NCBI GenBank assembly: GCA_037447655.1
Contig: JBBHKE010001935.1
Location: 310,701 to 374,700 of the forward strand
Length of the DNA stretch: 64,000 bases
Origin: Zygnema cylindricum
Taxonomy: Eukaryota > Streptophyta > Zygnematophyceae > Zygnematales > Zygnemataceae
Direction of reading: 5' to 3'
The notes beneath the pieces were generated by a model. That model worked only from the letters and a program-made list of their open reading frames with translations. It was not told the DNA's origin and ran no database searches. The translations under genes were made by a program, and so were the position numbers. This document shows, in pieces, positions 21,331-32,043 of this stretch; positions within the stretch are counted from its first letter, which is position 1; each line of letters begins with the position of its first letter.

Positions 21331-23153
21331 TCTAACAGTTTTCAGAGCCGGGCCTTTTGTTATGGGTCTAGCTGTTCCCCTTAAGTCCGGTCCATCTTAC
21401 TGGGTTCCACTGCCGCCAAGACTCCAGGTGGCCGACCCCAAAGGGAGATGTCGAATTCCAGTTCTACCTGTGGGTCTGTCCCTTGCTCAGCTGCTAAAAC
21501 GCTACTGGTGACAACTTTTCCTAAGCTGCCCTGTTCTGAGCCTCTGCTCCCCCCCACTGAGGAAACTCCTGGGTTCAGTGTTTTCACTGAATGTAATTTG
21601 CGATTTTTTCCCTTCTTGTCTCTCTCCCCCCCTCAAGCTTTAGAGTTGCTTAAAGGGCTAACAACTGTGGAGCTTGAAGGTATGTTGCCCGTGATTTTGA
21701 AGACTGGAGGCTCGAGAATGCCAAAGAATGTTGCAGCAAAATCTAGAGATCGACGTCCCCAGGGATACAAAAGTTGCAATGGCACAGGATTAACGATTGT
21801 TTCCCCCTCGCCGATGAACAAAGCATATTGCATCATTTCTTTTGGGACACCATTTTTCCGGAAACATTGCCCCTCTTTATGGCCGATGAATCCACAAGCC
21901 TCACATTACTCCTCAGTTGTGTACTTCCCTCTTAACTCATTAGATATCTGTGCATGATCAAATTTAGGAAGTCTGATTTGTCTTAATTGGGATTGAGACA
22001 TTTTTGAGGTTTCGGAGCGGGGAGTAAGTTTGTAAGTTTCCTTTGTGACCGACGTGCGGTCCCCTCCTCCTCCTCCTCCTTGCCTGCGTTCCTGCTGCTT
22101 CCGCGTTGTTTTTGCTCGTTCTTTCTCAAACTCTTTTTGCTTGATAGCGAGTTCCGCGTTGATCTTCCGAGGGCATCTTTTCCACCTGGGACCGGTTTGG
22201 TTGCACTTCAGACAGTTGTAGAAGTAAACTTTTTCATCCGCACCCATTACAGGTTCGGATCTGGTCTCAGCTTCCTGTTTCCCCTTAAGCTTCCGCAAAG
22301 CTTGAAGTTATGTTTGTTCCTCTTGGTTAAGAGAGGAATCCCCAGTGAAACTTGCAAAGTTGGCTCGCGCTTTGCCAATAACAGATTTTTCTCTGGCCTC
22401 ACTATTTCCAAAATGATCATATAACTTCATTCCAACCAATGAAATTTCTTGCGCCGTGGGATTGTGGTCGTGGATTGCTTGACTGGCACTCCAATTGTCG
22501 AGAGCTGCCTGTCCTGTTGGTCGAAACGAATTCCGAACAGCGACATAATATTTCGTGGCCATGGCTGGTGTGTCGATGGTAGACAGCTTAGTTTTCTGAC
22601 AGAGGCTCGGGAGGCGGTTAAATAGTGTTTGCGGTGTTTCATTTTTCTAAAATCGGAATTTCGTGAATACCTTGATTGCAATTTCGTTCCTTTCTGTGTA
22701 AAGGAGCCTCCAGGCGTCCAGAACAGCGGTGCAAGGAGTTGGGTTGGCCACCATCCGGGTGGCTGCCTCAACGGCTTGTACAGCCTGTAGATGGTTAACA
22801 TAGGCTCTACCTTAGGCCTGCAATTTCATGTCCATAGTGAAGGTAGCGGTAACAAGGGCTGCTGCGACAGCAGCCAAGTCAGCGGCGGCATCAAGGACTT
22901 CGACGTCAAAAGTCGATTCTGAGATTTTGATGTTAGGAGCCATTAGAGAGGGTTGACTCTTCTTATAGTCGGCCAATGCTCCTCCGGCAAGATAGTTTAC
23001 CATCATAGGGAAAAAAGTGGTCTCAAAATCCCCTAAGATGGCCCCTCCCCTGTATTTGTTAATATCTGACTGCGTGAAGGATTTCCACATCAGTTCAAAA
23101 TCAAAAAAAGCGATTCCCGAGCTGTCCCCTGTAAAGATCCTTATATCCCCCAT
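21331..23153 (-). pseudogene. Gypsy-X gag capsid, zinc knuckles and protease region (broken)
   Basis: The capsid-like part starts MGDIRIFTGDSSGIAFF (23153 downward) and runs, with breaks, to about 22300. Two knuckles follow. The first, CLKCNQTGPRWKRC, has Pro where His is expected. The second, CEACGFIGHKEGQC (about 21880), is complete C-X2-C-X4-H-X4-C but directly follows a TAA stop. The protease would lie in 21381-21836; I do not see a clear DTGA motif there. Confidence 0.72.
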
Positions 23154-23306
23154 TTCTTTTTCCTCCTCGGCAAGGTGGGTGAACTGTGGAGAGGCTGGTC
23201 TGTTCGGGCTGACAAACTAGACTGGTGAAGTGGCTCCGGTTTTTGTCCCTTCTATGCTCGAACCTCGTTTTCCTCTGGGTGTATTTGATATGATACCCCC
23301 CCCAAC

Positions 23307-25043
23307 TTAAAAAGGTTTTGCTGAAAAAGGAGGTGTGGAATTTCTGGCTCCTCTATATCCAACAGAGTATTGTTCTTCTCTTAGGGCCGTTGCCACAGAA
23401 GGGATGTGGAGGCGAGGTCGGCTCAAAGATCTTTGTGGGATGGGCCGTGGCGGGGACGGAGACGATTGGGGGCTTTGAGGAAAACTTGTCAATCTACTGG
23501 GCAGCCTTCTGGAGGTTTCAGGAGGAGGGTTTCCGGAGCTCGAAGATGGGGATCGTCTGTGAGGAGCTGAGTAGGCGGGGATGTCGTATTTGTAGGGTAA
23601 AACAGGCGGTCTCGAAGACCCACCAACGGCTGCAGCGGGAGAAATGGAGGGCGAAGGAGAGGAGGCGTGAGGTGGAGATGGCGGAGGAGTAGACAGTCCG
23701 AGAGAAATGTGCAATCTCTGGTCAGGTTGTAGTTGCACCACGGCCTCCACAGTGGAAATTCCCGTCACCGAGACCAAGGTAGGATGCTCATTGGCAACAG
23801 CTGCCAAATTACCCTGTAGATCTGCACCCATCCCCTCTTTGTTAGGCCTTGTTGTCCCCTCCCCTTCCCGCTAAAGGGGAGATTTCGGTCTAGGTCCCGG
23901 GTGAGTCCTCGTAGTCTGTGTTACAAGAGGAGTTGCTTGGCCCGGGGGTTGTTCAATCGCACAGGAACCTATTCTACGAGGGGAATTGCCTTGTCCACTA
24001 AAGATCCCTCCTGCTCTCCGTTTAGCCTTCGAATGAGGAGCAATTCGTGTTCGTGTGCCTTTTTCTGTTCCTCTTCAAGAGCCTCCCAGTCTACCGTGAC
24101 GGGTACGACCCCCGCCGTAGCCTTACTCTAAGACCGCAGGAAATCAACTAACTTATGCGTGCTGCTCACCACACCCGAGAGTTTCGCAATCTTCAAGCCC
24201 AGTACTTCGGGGTCTGTAGGTCTCGAACGCCACAACCCTTCGGAAGGTCGGACAATCAGCACTGATGGAGACAGAGAGCTAGGAGAGACTGAGAAGGAAT
24301 GGAAGAACGGCTCATCTTTCGGTCGAGGAGCGAACCTGTCTTGTTGTCTCTATGATCGAACCGGTGCATTCTCTTGGGCTCTGGGAGCCCCGCTTACTAG
24401 TCCCTTCCTGGGCCTGGGTCCGTGAGGTTGCCCTGCTTTTGGACGGTCCAATGGTTGCAGTGTCCTGAGATTGGGTAGGATGTCGGTGGGAAGTTGACGG
24501 TATCCCCTATTGTTCCCGGATAAAGGTTGAAGCACCACTTTTTGATGAAATGCTAAATATTTCCACTACACCTCCCAATGGGCGTACAATTCTGGCTCGG
24601 TCGGACCTGGCTACACGCTACACCAACTCCTTCTTAACCTTCAACTCATAGAGATTGTGAAGGGCTAAGATTTCTTTTCGACCGGGCCGGTTAGGGTCCA
24701 CTAGAATTTCGCGATCCATGTACATCTGCGCTATCGAAGCCTTAGATCTTGTATGGCTTCCTATTTCGAGAGGGTGACCGGGGACGTCTTCCTTATGTGC
24801 CAAGCCCTTTCTACTTGATTTAGGAGATAAGGTCGGTCTCTTCCCCTTCTCGGTGGCCCTAGATCTGGCAGCCTCGGACAAAGTTGGAAAATTATGGGGA
24901 AAGAAGACGGGTGGAGGTGGAGGAGAGGGTGGCTTCACGGGCTGTTTCGGAGGAGTCTTAACTTTAACAGCCTCAAGCATCATTCCCTGAAGGAACTGAT
25001 CTATGTTCAGAGTGGAGGGAAAGAGAACTATTGCCTCGGGCAC
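23307..25043 (-). pseudogene. Gypsy-X N-terminal gag-like frames, Pro/Ser-rich
   Basis: Two minus-strand frames precede the capsid part: 24618-25043 (MPEAIVLFPSTLNIDQF, a Pro-rich stretch, then KVKKELV) and 23307-23831 (Pro/Ser/Arg-rich, disordered). Their place after the leader and before the capsid suggests an N-terminal gag or an extra 5' frame. I do not recognise a domain. The plus-strand frames in this interval are shadows. Confidence 0.5.
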
Positions 25044-26419
25044 CTGAGACTCTTCCTCTTAAGCTAGTGCTTCTTGCATTTATTGCTCTTCCGGTTTGAC
25101 TACCGAAAGATCCTTATCCTGAACTTCTCCTCCTCCCATAGCTGACCGGACAGAGGAGCTAAATCCCTTTTTGAAAGTACCCCGCCCTAAGCACCTATCC
25201 TCTTTAACCTAAAGAGACAGGTTGCTTTTTCAGTACTGTGCTTATCCGCTGGAAGCCCACCAAATGCTAAACTCATGAATACTATCCTGAAGATGGAAAG
25301 GGGATGTTAGTCGTCCGATCCAGCCCACAAAACTCCGAACAGAAACCAAGGACTATTACAACAGTGCCCAAATAACTCCCACGCAGAAATATAGAAACAA
25401 TAAATATCCGCTCTTTCATATTAAACAATACACCTTGCCCCAGAAAATAGAAATATATATAGAAATAAATGAAAATGGTGAAGCAAGCTCACATACTCCG
25501 GAGTGCAACGCAGATAAACTTAGAGGAAGAAACCTCATCAAATTGCCACGAAGACTGATATGATTCTCCCTCAACCCTCTGTTTTGCCGTACGGATCCGA
25601 CCAGACTCTTCTAAGTTTCAAATAGCGAAAGTCCAAACCGCCCAAAGAGATGATAGTGCCTACCACCCATCCGCGCTACGATTTCCACAAAAGACAATCC
25701 AAAACAAAGATGGCAATAGAGTTCACGACACAATGCAACGGTTCTCCAACAAAAAGATTGATTGTATTTCTCTGGGGGTTTTCTCAAGAGATAGTATTGA
25801 AAAAGCAACCTGTCTCCTTCGCCCACAAGTGCCTTATACCAGCCAAGTTTGTCCTACTGTAAGTGCCAAGTCAAAACAATACCAGAAGCCAATCAGCGGC
25901 CAGAAATTGTTATCGTACGGACATAAGACCAAACAGGCTGTACTACACTTAGGGCGAAAGTTAGGCGACTAGCTCCGGCTAGATTTGAAGCCAAATGTCC
26001 TCCTATGATACACTTATGGGCCACAAAGTCCTGAATTGTCGTGAAACGCCTAACTTTGACCCAAAGTAATAAATGCTCTGCCCGTCTGGTGGACCTGAAC
26101 TAACATCCTACTAACAGCTAACAGCAAAATCTACAGGTCTATCCGAAAAACTACGTGGCGTTCCACAATGTACCCCCCACAGGGACAGGTGGAAACTGGT
26201 AGCATGTAACAGAATGGAAATCTTTGAAACGAAATAACTCCGTCGTCCGACCTCTGTTAGACGCGAAATAAAAAGCGTTCCGTTCAGTTTGGTAAACAAA
26301 AGGATTTTGTTCGACGGGGTGCACACACTCCTCCGTACTTTGAGGACCGTATCGGTGCAAAAGGGGTTGGAAATCCTTGGTGATATAAAGGTGTGCCGGA
26401 AACGCACAAGAGCCTGACA
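25044..26419 (-). repeat. Gypsy-X 5' LTR and untranslated leader
   Basis: On the minus strand it starts TGTCAGGCTCTTGTGCG at 26419. The first ~470 bp match the arms of foldback 1. The part at about 25200-25480 (GGGCAAGGTG, CGGATAAGCACAGTACT, AAAAAGCAACCTGTCTC) matches the internal leader of gypsy-Y at 47690-47950, so it lies beyond the LTR. The exact LTR/leader boundary is not resolved. Confidence 0.6.
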
Positions 26420-26640
26420 TCCCTATAGCTGCAGCTACTTCAGGATGAGTACAATTCATAAAATAGATCAAACTACCAACAACGTGTCTATATGAAATAG
26501 TTTGCATAAACTCGTTTTCCTCAGGTCCTAACTCATTATGCAAGATCAAGGCTCCCTCTACGATCAATCCATCGAACAACTTTAACTGGCAAAATATTGT
26601 AACAGCAATTAAAAAATTGTCACGCTTGCAAACGTCGACA
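26420..26640 (-). pseudogene. Inverted copia polymerase fragment
   Basis: On the minus strand the frame reads ENEFMQTISYRHVVGSLIYF, then NCTHPEVAAAIG, the segment between reverse transcriptase and RNase H. It ends at AAAIG exactly where the gypsy LTR starts. On the plus strand at 27094 copia resumes with ILTKSLNDH, which in copia-1 directly follows this segment. The duplication appears as TCCCT (26420-26424) and AGGGA (27093-27097), that is, inverted. Confidence 0.75.
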
Positions 26641-26724
26641 GTCATGAAAAAAAAAACAATTCACACGGGCGGCACAAGTTCACTGTAACAAAACTGAGGA
26701 AGCCACATATGAATAAAATTGTTG

Positions 26725-27093
26725 TGTCGAGCGTGCCTGTGAAATATAGGAGAAGGGCCCACAGCCTAAAATAGAGTGCACTGGGGTTTTGGAAACCGGG
26801 AGGTTTAGGGGAGATGTCCGAGAAGGTGTGCATAGAAGACCTGTAATCAGTACGGGGTACTTTTTCCTCCTCTCATAGCTCCCTCATTATTTCTTATGCA
26901 TACACCCGGGGAAGAAGGGACAGAGAAGGGCATGTTGACGCATCCGGAAACGCATCCGCATTTGGGGTGGATTACATGTCTTCTATGCACACTTTCTCAG
27001 ACATCTCCCCTAAACCTCCCGGTTTCAAAGACCCCAATGCACTTTATTTCAGGCGGTGGGCCCTTCTCCTATATTTCCCAGGCACGCTCAACA
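26725..27093. repeat. Foldback 2: inverted dimer of the gypsy LTR 3' end
   Basis: Arms 26725-26848 and 26970-27093 are inverted copies about 124 bp long around a loop of about 120 bp. The outer ends read TGTCGAGCGTGCC on the left and TGTTGAGCGTGCC on the complement of the right. The right arm ends CGCTCAACA and abuts copia-A coding sequence. It complements foldback 1, which is built from the LTR start. Confidence 0.7.
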
Positions 27094-27690
27094 GGGATAT
27101 TAACTAAGAGTCTAAATGATCATAGGAAGAAAGATTGGGAAACGACCAAAAGGGTCATGCGATACTTGAAAGAACGAGAGATCAGTGGTTGCATTTGGGA
27201 GGGGATAATACTGACATCACTTGGAGTGATGCCACTTATGGGGATGCTCCGATGAGGAGGTGTACTTGTGGGTATGTGTTGTATGTTGGGAATAGGGCTT
27301 GTTGTTGGAGCACTAAGCAACAAAAGGTGATTGCTTAGTCCACCATGGAGGCTGGGTATATGGCCTCTTGTTCGGCAATGAAAAAATTAATGTGGGTGAA
27401 ATCTTTGCTTCAAAAACTTGGATATATGAAGAGTGGAGTGCAAAAGATATTTTGTGATAATCATGCTGCGATTGCAATTCCAGCAAATCCTAAGCATCAT
27501 TTTAAAGCAAAACATATGGACATTCGGTTGAGCTTTGTTAGAGAGAAGGTTGAGAATAAAATAATTAGTTTGGAATATTGACTGGATGGAGAAATGGTAG
27601 CAGATATGATGACTAAGCCGGTTTCTTCTCCCAAATTTATATTTTGTAGGGAGAAGTGTGGACTGAAGCAAAAGATAGACTAGAAAATAA
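27094..27690 (+). pseudogene. Copia-A RNase H and C-terminus
   Basis: It continues the copia frame after the nested insertion: ILTKSLNDHRKKDWETTKRV, then in shifted frames ITWSDATYGDAPMRRC, a stop in place of the Gln of AQST, STMEAGYM and KAKHMDIRLSFVREKV. The end (DGEMVADMMTKPV) is the usual copia C-terminus. The polypurine tract follows directly. Two frameshifts and two stops are seen. Confidence 0.88.
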
Positions 27691-27696
27691 AGGGAG

Positions 27697-28626
27697 TGTT
27701 GAAAAATGGTATTTTATATTCTATCTTTTTAGGTCTATGGTTTTTCTATAGTTCTTATACTTTTCGTAGTCACGGAAAAACTGGCAGGCAGTCATGGCTG
27801 TCTCATGCAGATAAGAAGACAGGCAGCTGAAGCCTTTGCAAAAGTTAGCATGCCAACAACCTGTGACCTCCCAGATAATAGGCGTACGGCGTAGCCGTTG
27901 GCCTTATCCAATAGGTCTTGATAAAGCGTTACGTACGTTGTATGTTATAATTATTTAAATAGTGATGCGAGGACGCATACAAAACAAAATTGAACGTGAA
28001 ACGTACAGTACCGTACGAAATACTGTACCATACGACATGACATTTAATTTTCAACGAACGAAATCAAATGTCGTTCGCGATTGACGGCCTGCAGAGGAGC
28101 CGAAATTTTGGACTGGACATTTGGCGGTTTGTAAGCCAATGTCGGCGAACGACACATGGCGCCATTTGGTTGGACATCAGATATTACGGGGGGAGCAACT
28201 ACGGCTCAGGAACTGACACGCTTCAGCGAAACGGACATGCCGTACTATGGCTGTACAAGAAGTACAACGGTACATGTACCTTCTTCTACCTTACAGTCAT
28301 TCGATTGGTTAGGGTACACTAGTAGTAGGTTTAGAGAGGGAGCTTAGGACATAGAAAAAATCAAGGTAGCCGCCTCTCTCTCATAGTGCTTCTGTATTTA
28401 TAGGCCATCTTTGGCCGACCATTACTTAATGCTCGGGTGAGCAATTTCAATGATTCTTTTTGTTGCGAACTCAAGGGAGTCCACGCTACACATGGATGTA
28501 GTCGGACAATGTTTTTGCATGCCAGGATGGCACTTATTTATTGCCAAAGTCAAAAGTGCAAATATTATCCTAGAGGCTTCATATAAGCTGGACATTCTGT
28601 GGACCAATGGAGGTCACAAAATTACA
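27697..28626 (+). repeat. Copia-A 3' LTR
   Basis: It starts TGTTGAAAAATGG after the polypurine tract and matches the 5' LTR. It ends AAATTACA at 28626, followed by ATTTA, the target duplication. Like the 5' copy it contains the gag start (ATGGAGGTCACA, 28607-28618). Small open frames inside are not genes. Confidence 0.85.
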
Positions 28627-29269
28627 ATTTAAAGTCAATAATGTTATAAAGTATATTATAAAGTACTATTGTATGCATACTATATTTTTTTAAGTTATCG
28701 CCAATATGGAATTTGTTGGTGTCTAACTGATATATCGGGACCTCTGACCATTCGATAACTGATAACTATAGGCATCGGTGTTATCGCGATAAATTTTTTA
28801 CCGATACACAACACTAGATTTTTGATTGCAAGCGTTGCAACAAATTTTACTTTCCTTTTTTAAAACGATTGAAGGAAGCGAAGAGTTGCTAGTCGCAAAC
28901 AAAATAGTAGTGTTGTGTATCGGTAAGGATTGGCCGATAACTGATATGGACCTTTTTTCGGGTACCCAATAATTGATATATTGGTACGATATATCGTTAT
29001 CTGTGTTATCGCCGATAAATAACCGATATTTATTGGTTATTATCGGCGATGTCACTGATATCGATAACTATTCGCGATAGCTGTACGGACCGTAAAGATA
29101 AATGTACGGCCAGTATAAATGTACGACCACTATATCCGTACAGATAAATGTATGGTCATTACACTCAACTATACGTATACGTATTATTTCCAGGACGCGT
29201 AGTGGAGCCCCCTTTCCCCTGATTTTGGTAAAAAATCACGATTTTTCTTTAATTATTTATAGTTTAAGG

Positions 29270-29806
29270 GGGTTTTACTTGGGTACCAAGCTCCCATACC
29301 CTTCATGAATGTCCTTTTAACTTTTGCTTTTTACTTTAATGCCTTTTCAATCCATTTTTCAAACGATATGTAATAAGGTCGGGCAAAATAAATGTATAGG
29401 TTGAATTTTGGACGATTATGAGTTATTGTCGCAGATTTCGTATACATTACATGGCGTTACATGGCAGTACATGGCGTTACATTGTAGTACATGGCGTTAT
29501 TTATGACATATTTGATATTTCTTATTCCTATTTCTAGTCCAACTTGGGGTTTTACTTGGGTACCAAGCTCCCATACCCTTCATGAATGTCCTTTTAACTG
29601 TTGCTTTTTACTTTAATGCCTTTTCAATCCATTTTTCAAACGATATGTAATAAGGTCGGGCAAAATAAATGTATAAGTTGAATTTTGGACGATTATGAGT
29701 ATTGTCGCAGATTCCGTATACATTACATGGCGTTACATGGCGGTACATGGCGTTATTTATGACATATTTGATATTTCTTAGTCCTATTTCTAGTCCAGCT
29801 TAGAGG
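29270..29806. repeat. Tandem duplication of about 270 bp inside hAT-B
   Basis: Two units (about 29270-29547 and 29548-29806) both start GGTTTTACTTGGGTACC and share TAATAAGGTCGGGCAAAA and the ACATGGCGTTACATGG cluster. The second copy has lost one ACATTGTAGTACATGGCGTT unit of that cluster. Confidence 0.75.
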
Positions 29807-29876
29807 AATTAACATACAAGTCTTTGATACCTCAATTCACCAACATTCATAATCAATTAAATGTCATAATGTTAAA

Positions 29877-30135
29877 AATTGAATTCCCAAATTCTCAATT
29901 CTTCACATCTTGCCAAATCACCAAATTCATATTCTGAAAATTGTAAAATTCCTAGCTTACCAATTCTTTATCTCCAAAAATTTCAATGTCAAAAGTCAAA
30001 ACCTTCAAAATTCAATTCTCAAATTCTCAATGCTTCGTATCTTGCCAAATCACCGATTTCACATTCTAAAAATTCTAAGATTCTTAACTAACCAATTCTC
30101 AATCTCCAAAAATCTGCAATGTCAAAATTCTTAAA
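29877..30135. repeat. Two-unit tandem repeat (about 127 bp) inside hAT-B
   Basis: Two degenerate units share TTCTCAAT-CTTC, CTTGCCAAATCACC, CATTCT and CCAATTCT-ATCTCCAAAAAT blocks. The composition is very AT-rich and on this strand G-poor. The two overlapping short frames here only reflect the repeat and are not genes. Confidence 0.6.
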
Positions 30136-30949
30136 ATCCATTTTCTAAATTATTAATGTTTTAAATTTCCAAAACCACCATATTCAAAATCTGATAATTC
30201 AAAACCTCCTACACCTCCTACAGATTCCTGATAATCCATCAGAATGAATAAATATATAATTTTAGGGTTTTACTATTTTATAAAAGACTAGTATTTCCTC
30301 AAATAAGTGCTGTAGAATTTTAAAAATATGGTGGCTGTAAATAGCGGCAGTCTGACAGATGTGTTCTGTCAGCTCTGTTCGTCTGTTCGTTTTTTTATCG
30401 AAAAAGTTTGATTCTCAAATTTTACAATGTATTTTAATTTTTTTCGTTTCGGTAGTATAGTTTTAGAACTATAAAGTATTATTTTAAATTTGTCTACGTT
30501 TACGTGCTGCGCTGGCCGTAATAATTTTCAGTTAAATAGATACGGAACAGATCGTTATACGTGGCATGCCACGCTATATGATCTAAATAATGTAATACAG
30601 TATATTATAAAGTACTATAGTATGCGTATTATATATTTTTTAAGTTATCGCCGATATGGAATTTGTTGGTATTGGATCGATATATCGGAACCTCTGACCG
30701 TTCGATAATCGATAGCTATCGGTATCGGTGTTATCGCGATAAGTTTTTGACCGATACACAACACTACAAAATAGATTTCCTTGGCAAATTTTGTTAAAAT
30801 GAATAAAAACAAAAAGCGGCAGCGTTTTACGTACAATGCGATACACTGCAGTACAGTACAATAAAATGCCGTACCGTACAAACATTGCAGTACAGCATTG
30901 TGCAGTGCAGTACCACACAGTACTTTGGCACGATTTGTCCTTAAAGTCT

Positions 30950-31170
30950 TTGTGAAGTTACTATAATCCACGTATTGTCAGATTTTGTACTTCCACCTTA
31001 TTTACCGTATATGCTACGACGGCGGATCATGTATACCCAAATCAGCGTTATGGAGAAATTACAATTAAACATTTTTTTGAAAATGGTATTGATACACAAA
31101 TTAGAGTACATGACACTAATTCATTATATACACTAATAATTTCTATACGCTAATAACGATTCACGGTGTA
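30950..31170. repeat. R-family repeat copy without insertion
   Basis: TTGTCAGATTTTGTACTTCC, CCCAAATCAGCGTTATGGA and an end GATTCACGGTGTA match the copies at 4600 and 6885-7013. Its left end is not found. It gives the uninterrupted reference for the Harbinger-like insertion at 5462. Confidence 0.5.
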
Positions 31171-31345
31171 GCTCGCGGAAAGCAATTCTGCCAGTTCAGG
31201 TATTCTTTAGCTTATTTTTTCACATTAAAAGGGAGATAAACTTAATTTGAACTATTAATTTTTTAATCCTATATATGATTCGTTGGTGCTATATGCCATA
31301 CTATTTAACAAAAGTAACGACATCATGACGCCTTTGCTGGATTTA

Positions 31346-32040
31346 GGGTGGCGTTCCATCAGACGAGTTGTTTACAGAAATCTGGACCTCTCCGTACTAT
31401 GCCGTACTTCCTATTTTGTTTTTATACGTGAACAACATTACAGAGAATCTTGCCAATATTCTCCAAAGGTATGGGAGGTAAAAATGACCGTTGGATTTTT
31501 TTTCGCTAACCATTCGCGTCGAAAGTTTCTGTAAAAAATTTGAGCCGCGACACGCTGGATAATGAACATGCGTGTTAAGACGAGAACAACGGAAATCGGA
31601 AAAATTCGCACATGATATGTACATTCAAAAACCCAACCGAAATCACAAATGTAATCTCGTAACAAACTTTCGTCGCGCTATTTTTGTTACTGGCCATTCG
31701 TCACACTATTTGAGGAAGCATTCATTCGTCACGCCAAAAAACAGAAATTATAAAAAATGAGCTGGCATCTGACAAGCGTTTGCAAAGAGTACAAAAATTG
31801 TGGTACGATACCCTGGTCCGCACGTACATGGTATGCAAATGAAGATTTCGAGTTGAAGTTGGTCGGTGTAAAAAATATTTGGCGATTTTCAATATACGAT
31901 CTTATCTTACGTGGTACCACTCAATTCTGAGCACGTAGATTACAGACCCTGCGCGAAAGAACATCGTTCAAAATGTACAGTACTGTAGCATCCTGTAATG
32001 TTGGCCGTGCAATTACAGAAAATCCTGATAGAACGCCACC
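31346..32040. mobile_element. H2: PIF/Harbinger-like non-autonomous element
   Basis: The ends GGGTGGCGTTCCATCAG and CTGATAGAACGCCACC are inverted repeats, flanked by TTA on both sides (31343-31345, 32041-32043). Its left ~200 bp, read as complement, match 6700-6880 of H1, so the two are related. No transposase frame exists. It lies about 540 bp upstream of the GLG1-like start codon. Confidence 0.7.
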
Positions 32041-32043
32041 TTA

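Larger units (their letters stand above)
18791..26419 (-). mobile_element. Gypsy-X: Ty3/gypsy retrotransposon, minus strand
   Basis: On the minus strand the order is LTR start (26419), leader, gag (25043 downward), zinc knuckles, protease region, reverse transcriptase, RNase H, integrase (to 18791), which is the Ty3/gypsy order with integrase last. The integrase is cut by copia-B at 18790. Further gypsy LTR pieces lie at 12951-13905 and 26725-27093. Stops and frameshifts are frequent. The clade (for example chromovirus) cannot be told because the integrase C-terminus is missing. Confidence 0.85.
7738..28626 (+). mobile_element. Copia-A: Ty1/copia element split by a 15-kb nested insertion
   Basis: Matching LTRs lie at 7738-8682 and 27697-28626. 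The flanking 5-bp duplication is ATATA (7733-7737) and ATTTA (28627-28631). Internal copia protein homology runs from 8663 to 12029 and resumes at 27094-27690 up to a polypurine tract (AAATAAAGGGAG) just before the 3' LTR. The 12030-27093 interval is foreign: gypsy-X, copia-B and LTR pieces. Roughly 110 codons of reverse transcriptase are missing at the junction, and a short inverted copia piece sits at 26420-26640. Confidence 0.85.
7132..28816. mobile_element. hAT-A: non-autonomous hAT-type element split by copia-A
   Basis: The left part is 7132-7737 and the right part 28627-28816. The left end reads TAATGTTGTGTATCAG and the right end CCGATACACAACACTA, matching the complete elements at 28908, 59590 and 45840. 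Across the copia-A insertion the two parts rejoin exactly where the copy at 59590 is continuous (CCACGCTATATAAAGTCAATA). There is no transposase. The ends are packed with ATCGG/CCGAT words. The 8-bp duplication is decayed (GTTTTTCC against GATTTTTG), so this is an older copy. Confidence 0.78.
28908..30766. mobile_element. hAT-B: non-autonomous hAT-type element with internal expansion
   Basis: The ends are TAGTGTTGTGTATCGG and CCGATACACAACACTA. The flanks are an exact 8-bp duplication, CAAAATAG (28900-28907 and 30767-30774). The 8-bp duplication and TAGTG ends point to hAT. There is no transposase. Compared with hAT-C (816 bp) it carries an extra ~1 kb of tandem repeats (about 29268-30325). 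The outer 150 bp on each side are dense in ATCGG/CCGAT words. Confidence 0.82.

Noticed and set aside
22080-24425. Plus-strand frames opposite gypsy-X gag
   Set aside because: Shadows of the minus-strand gag frames, which carry the capsid and zinc-knuckle motifs.
29440-29500. Regular ACATGGCGTTACATGG repeats that look array-like
   Set aside because: Short direct repeats without spacers in a eukaryotic transposon; not a CRISPR array.
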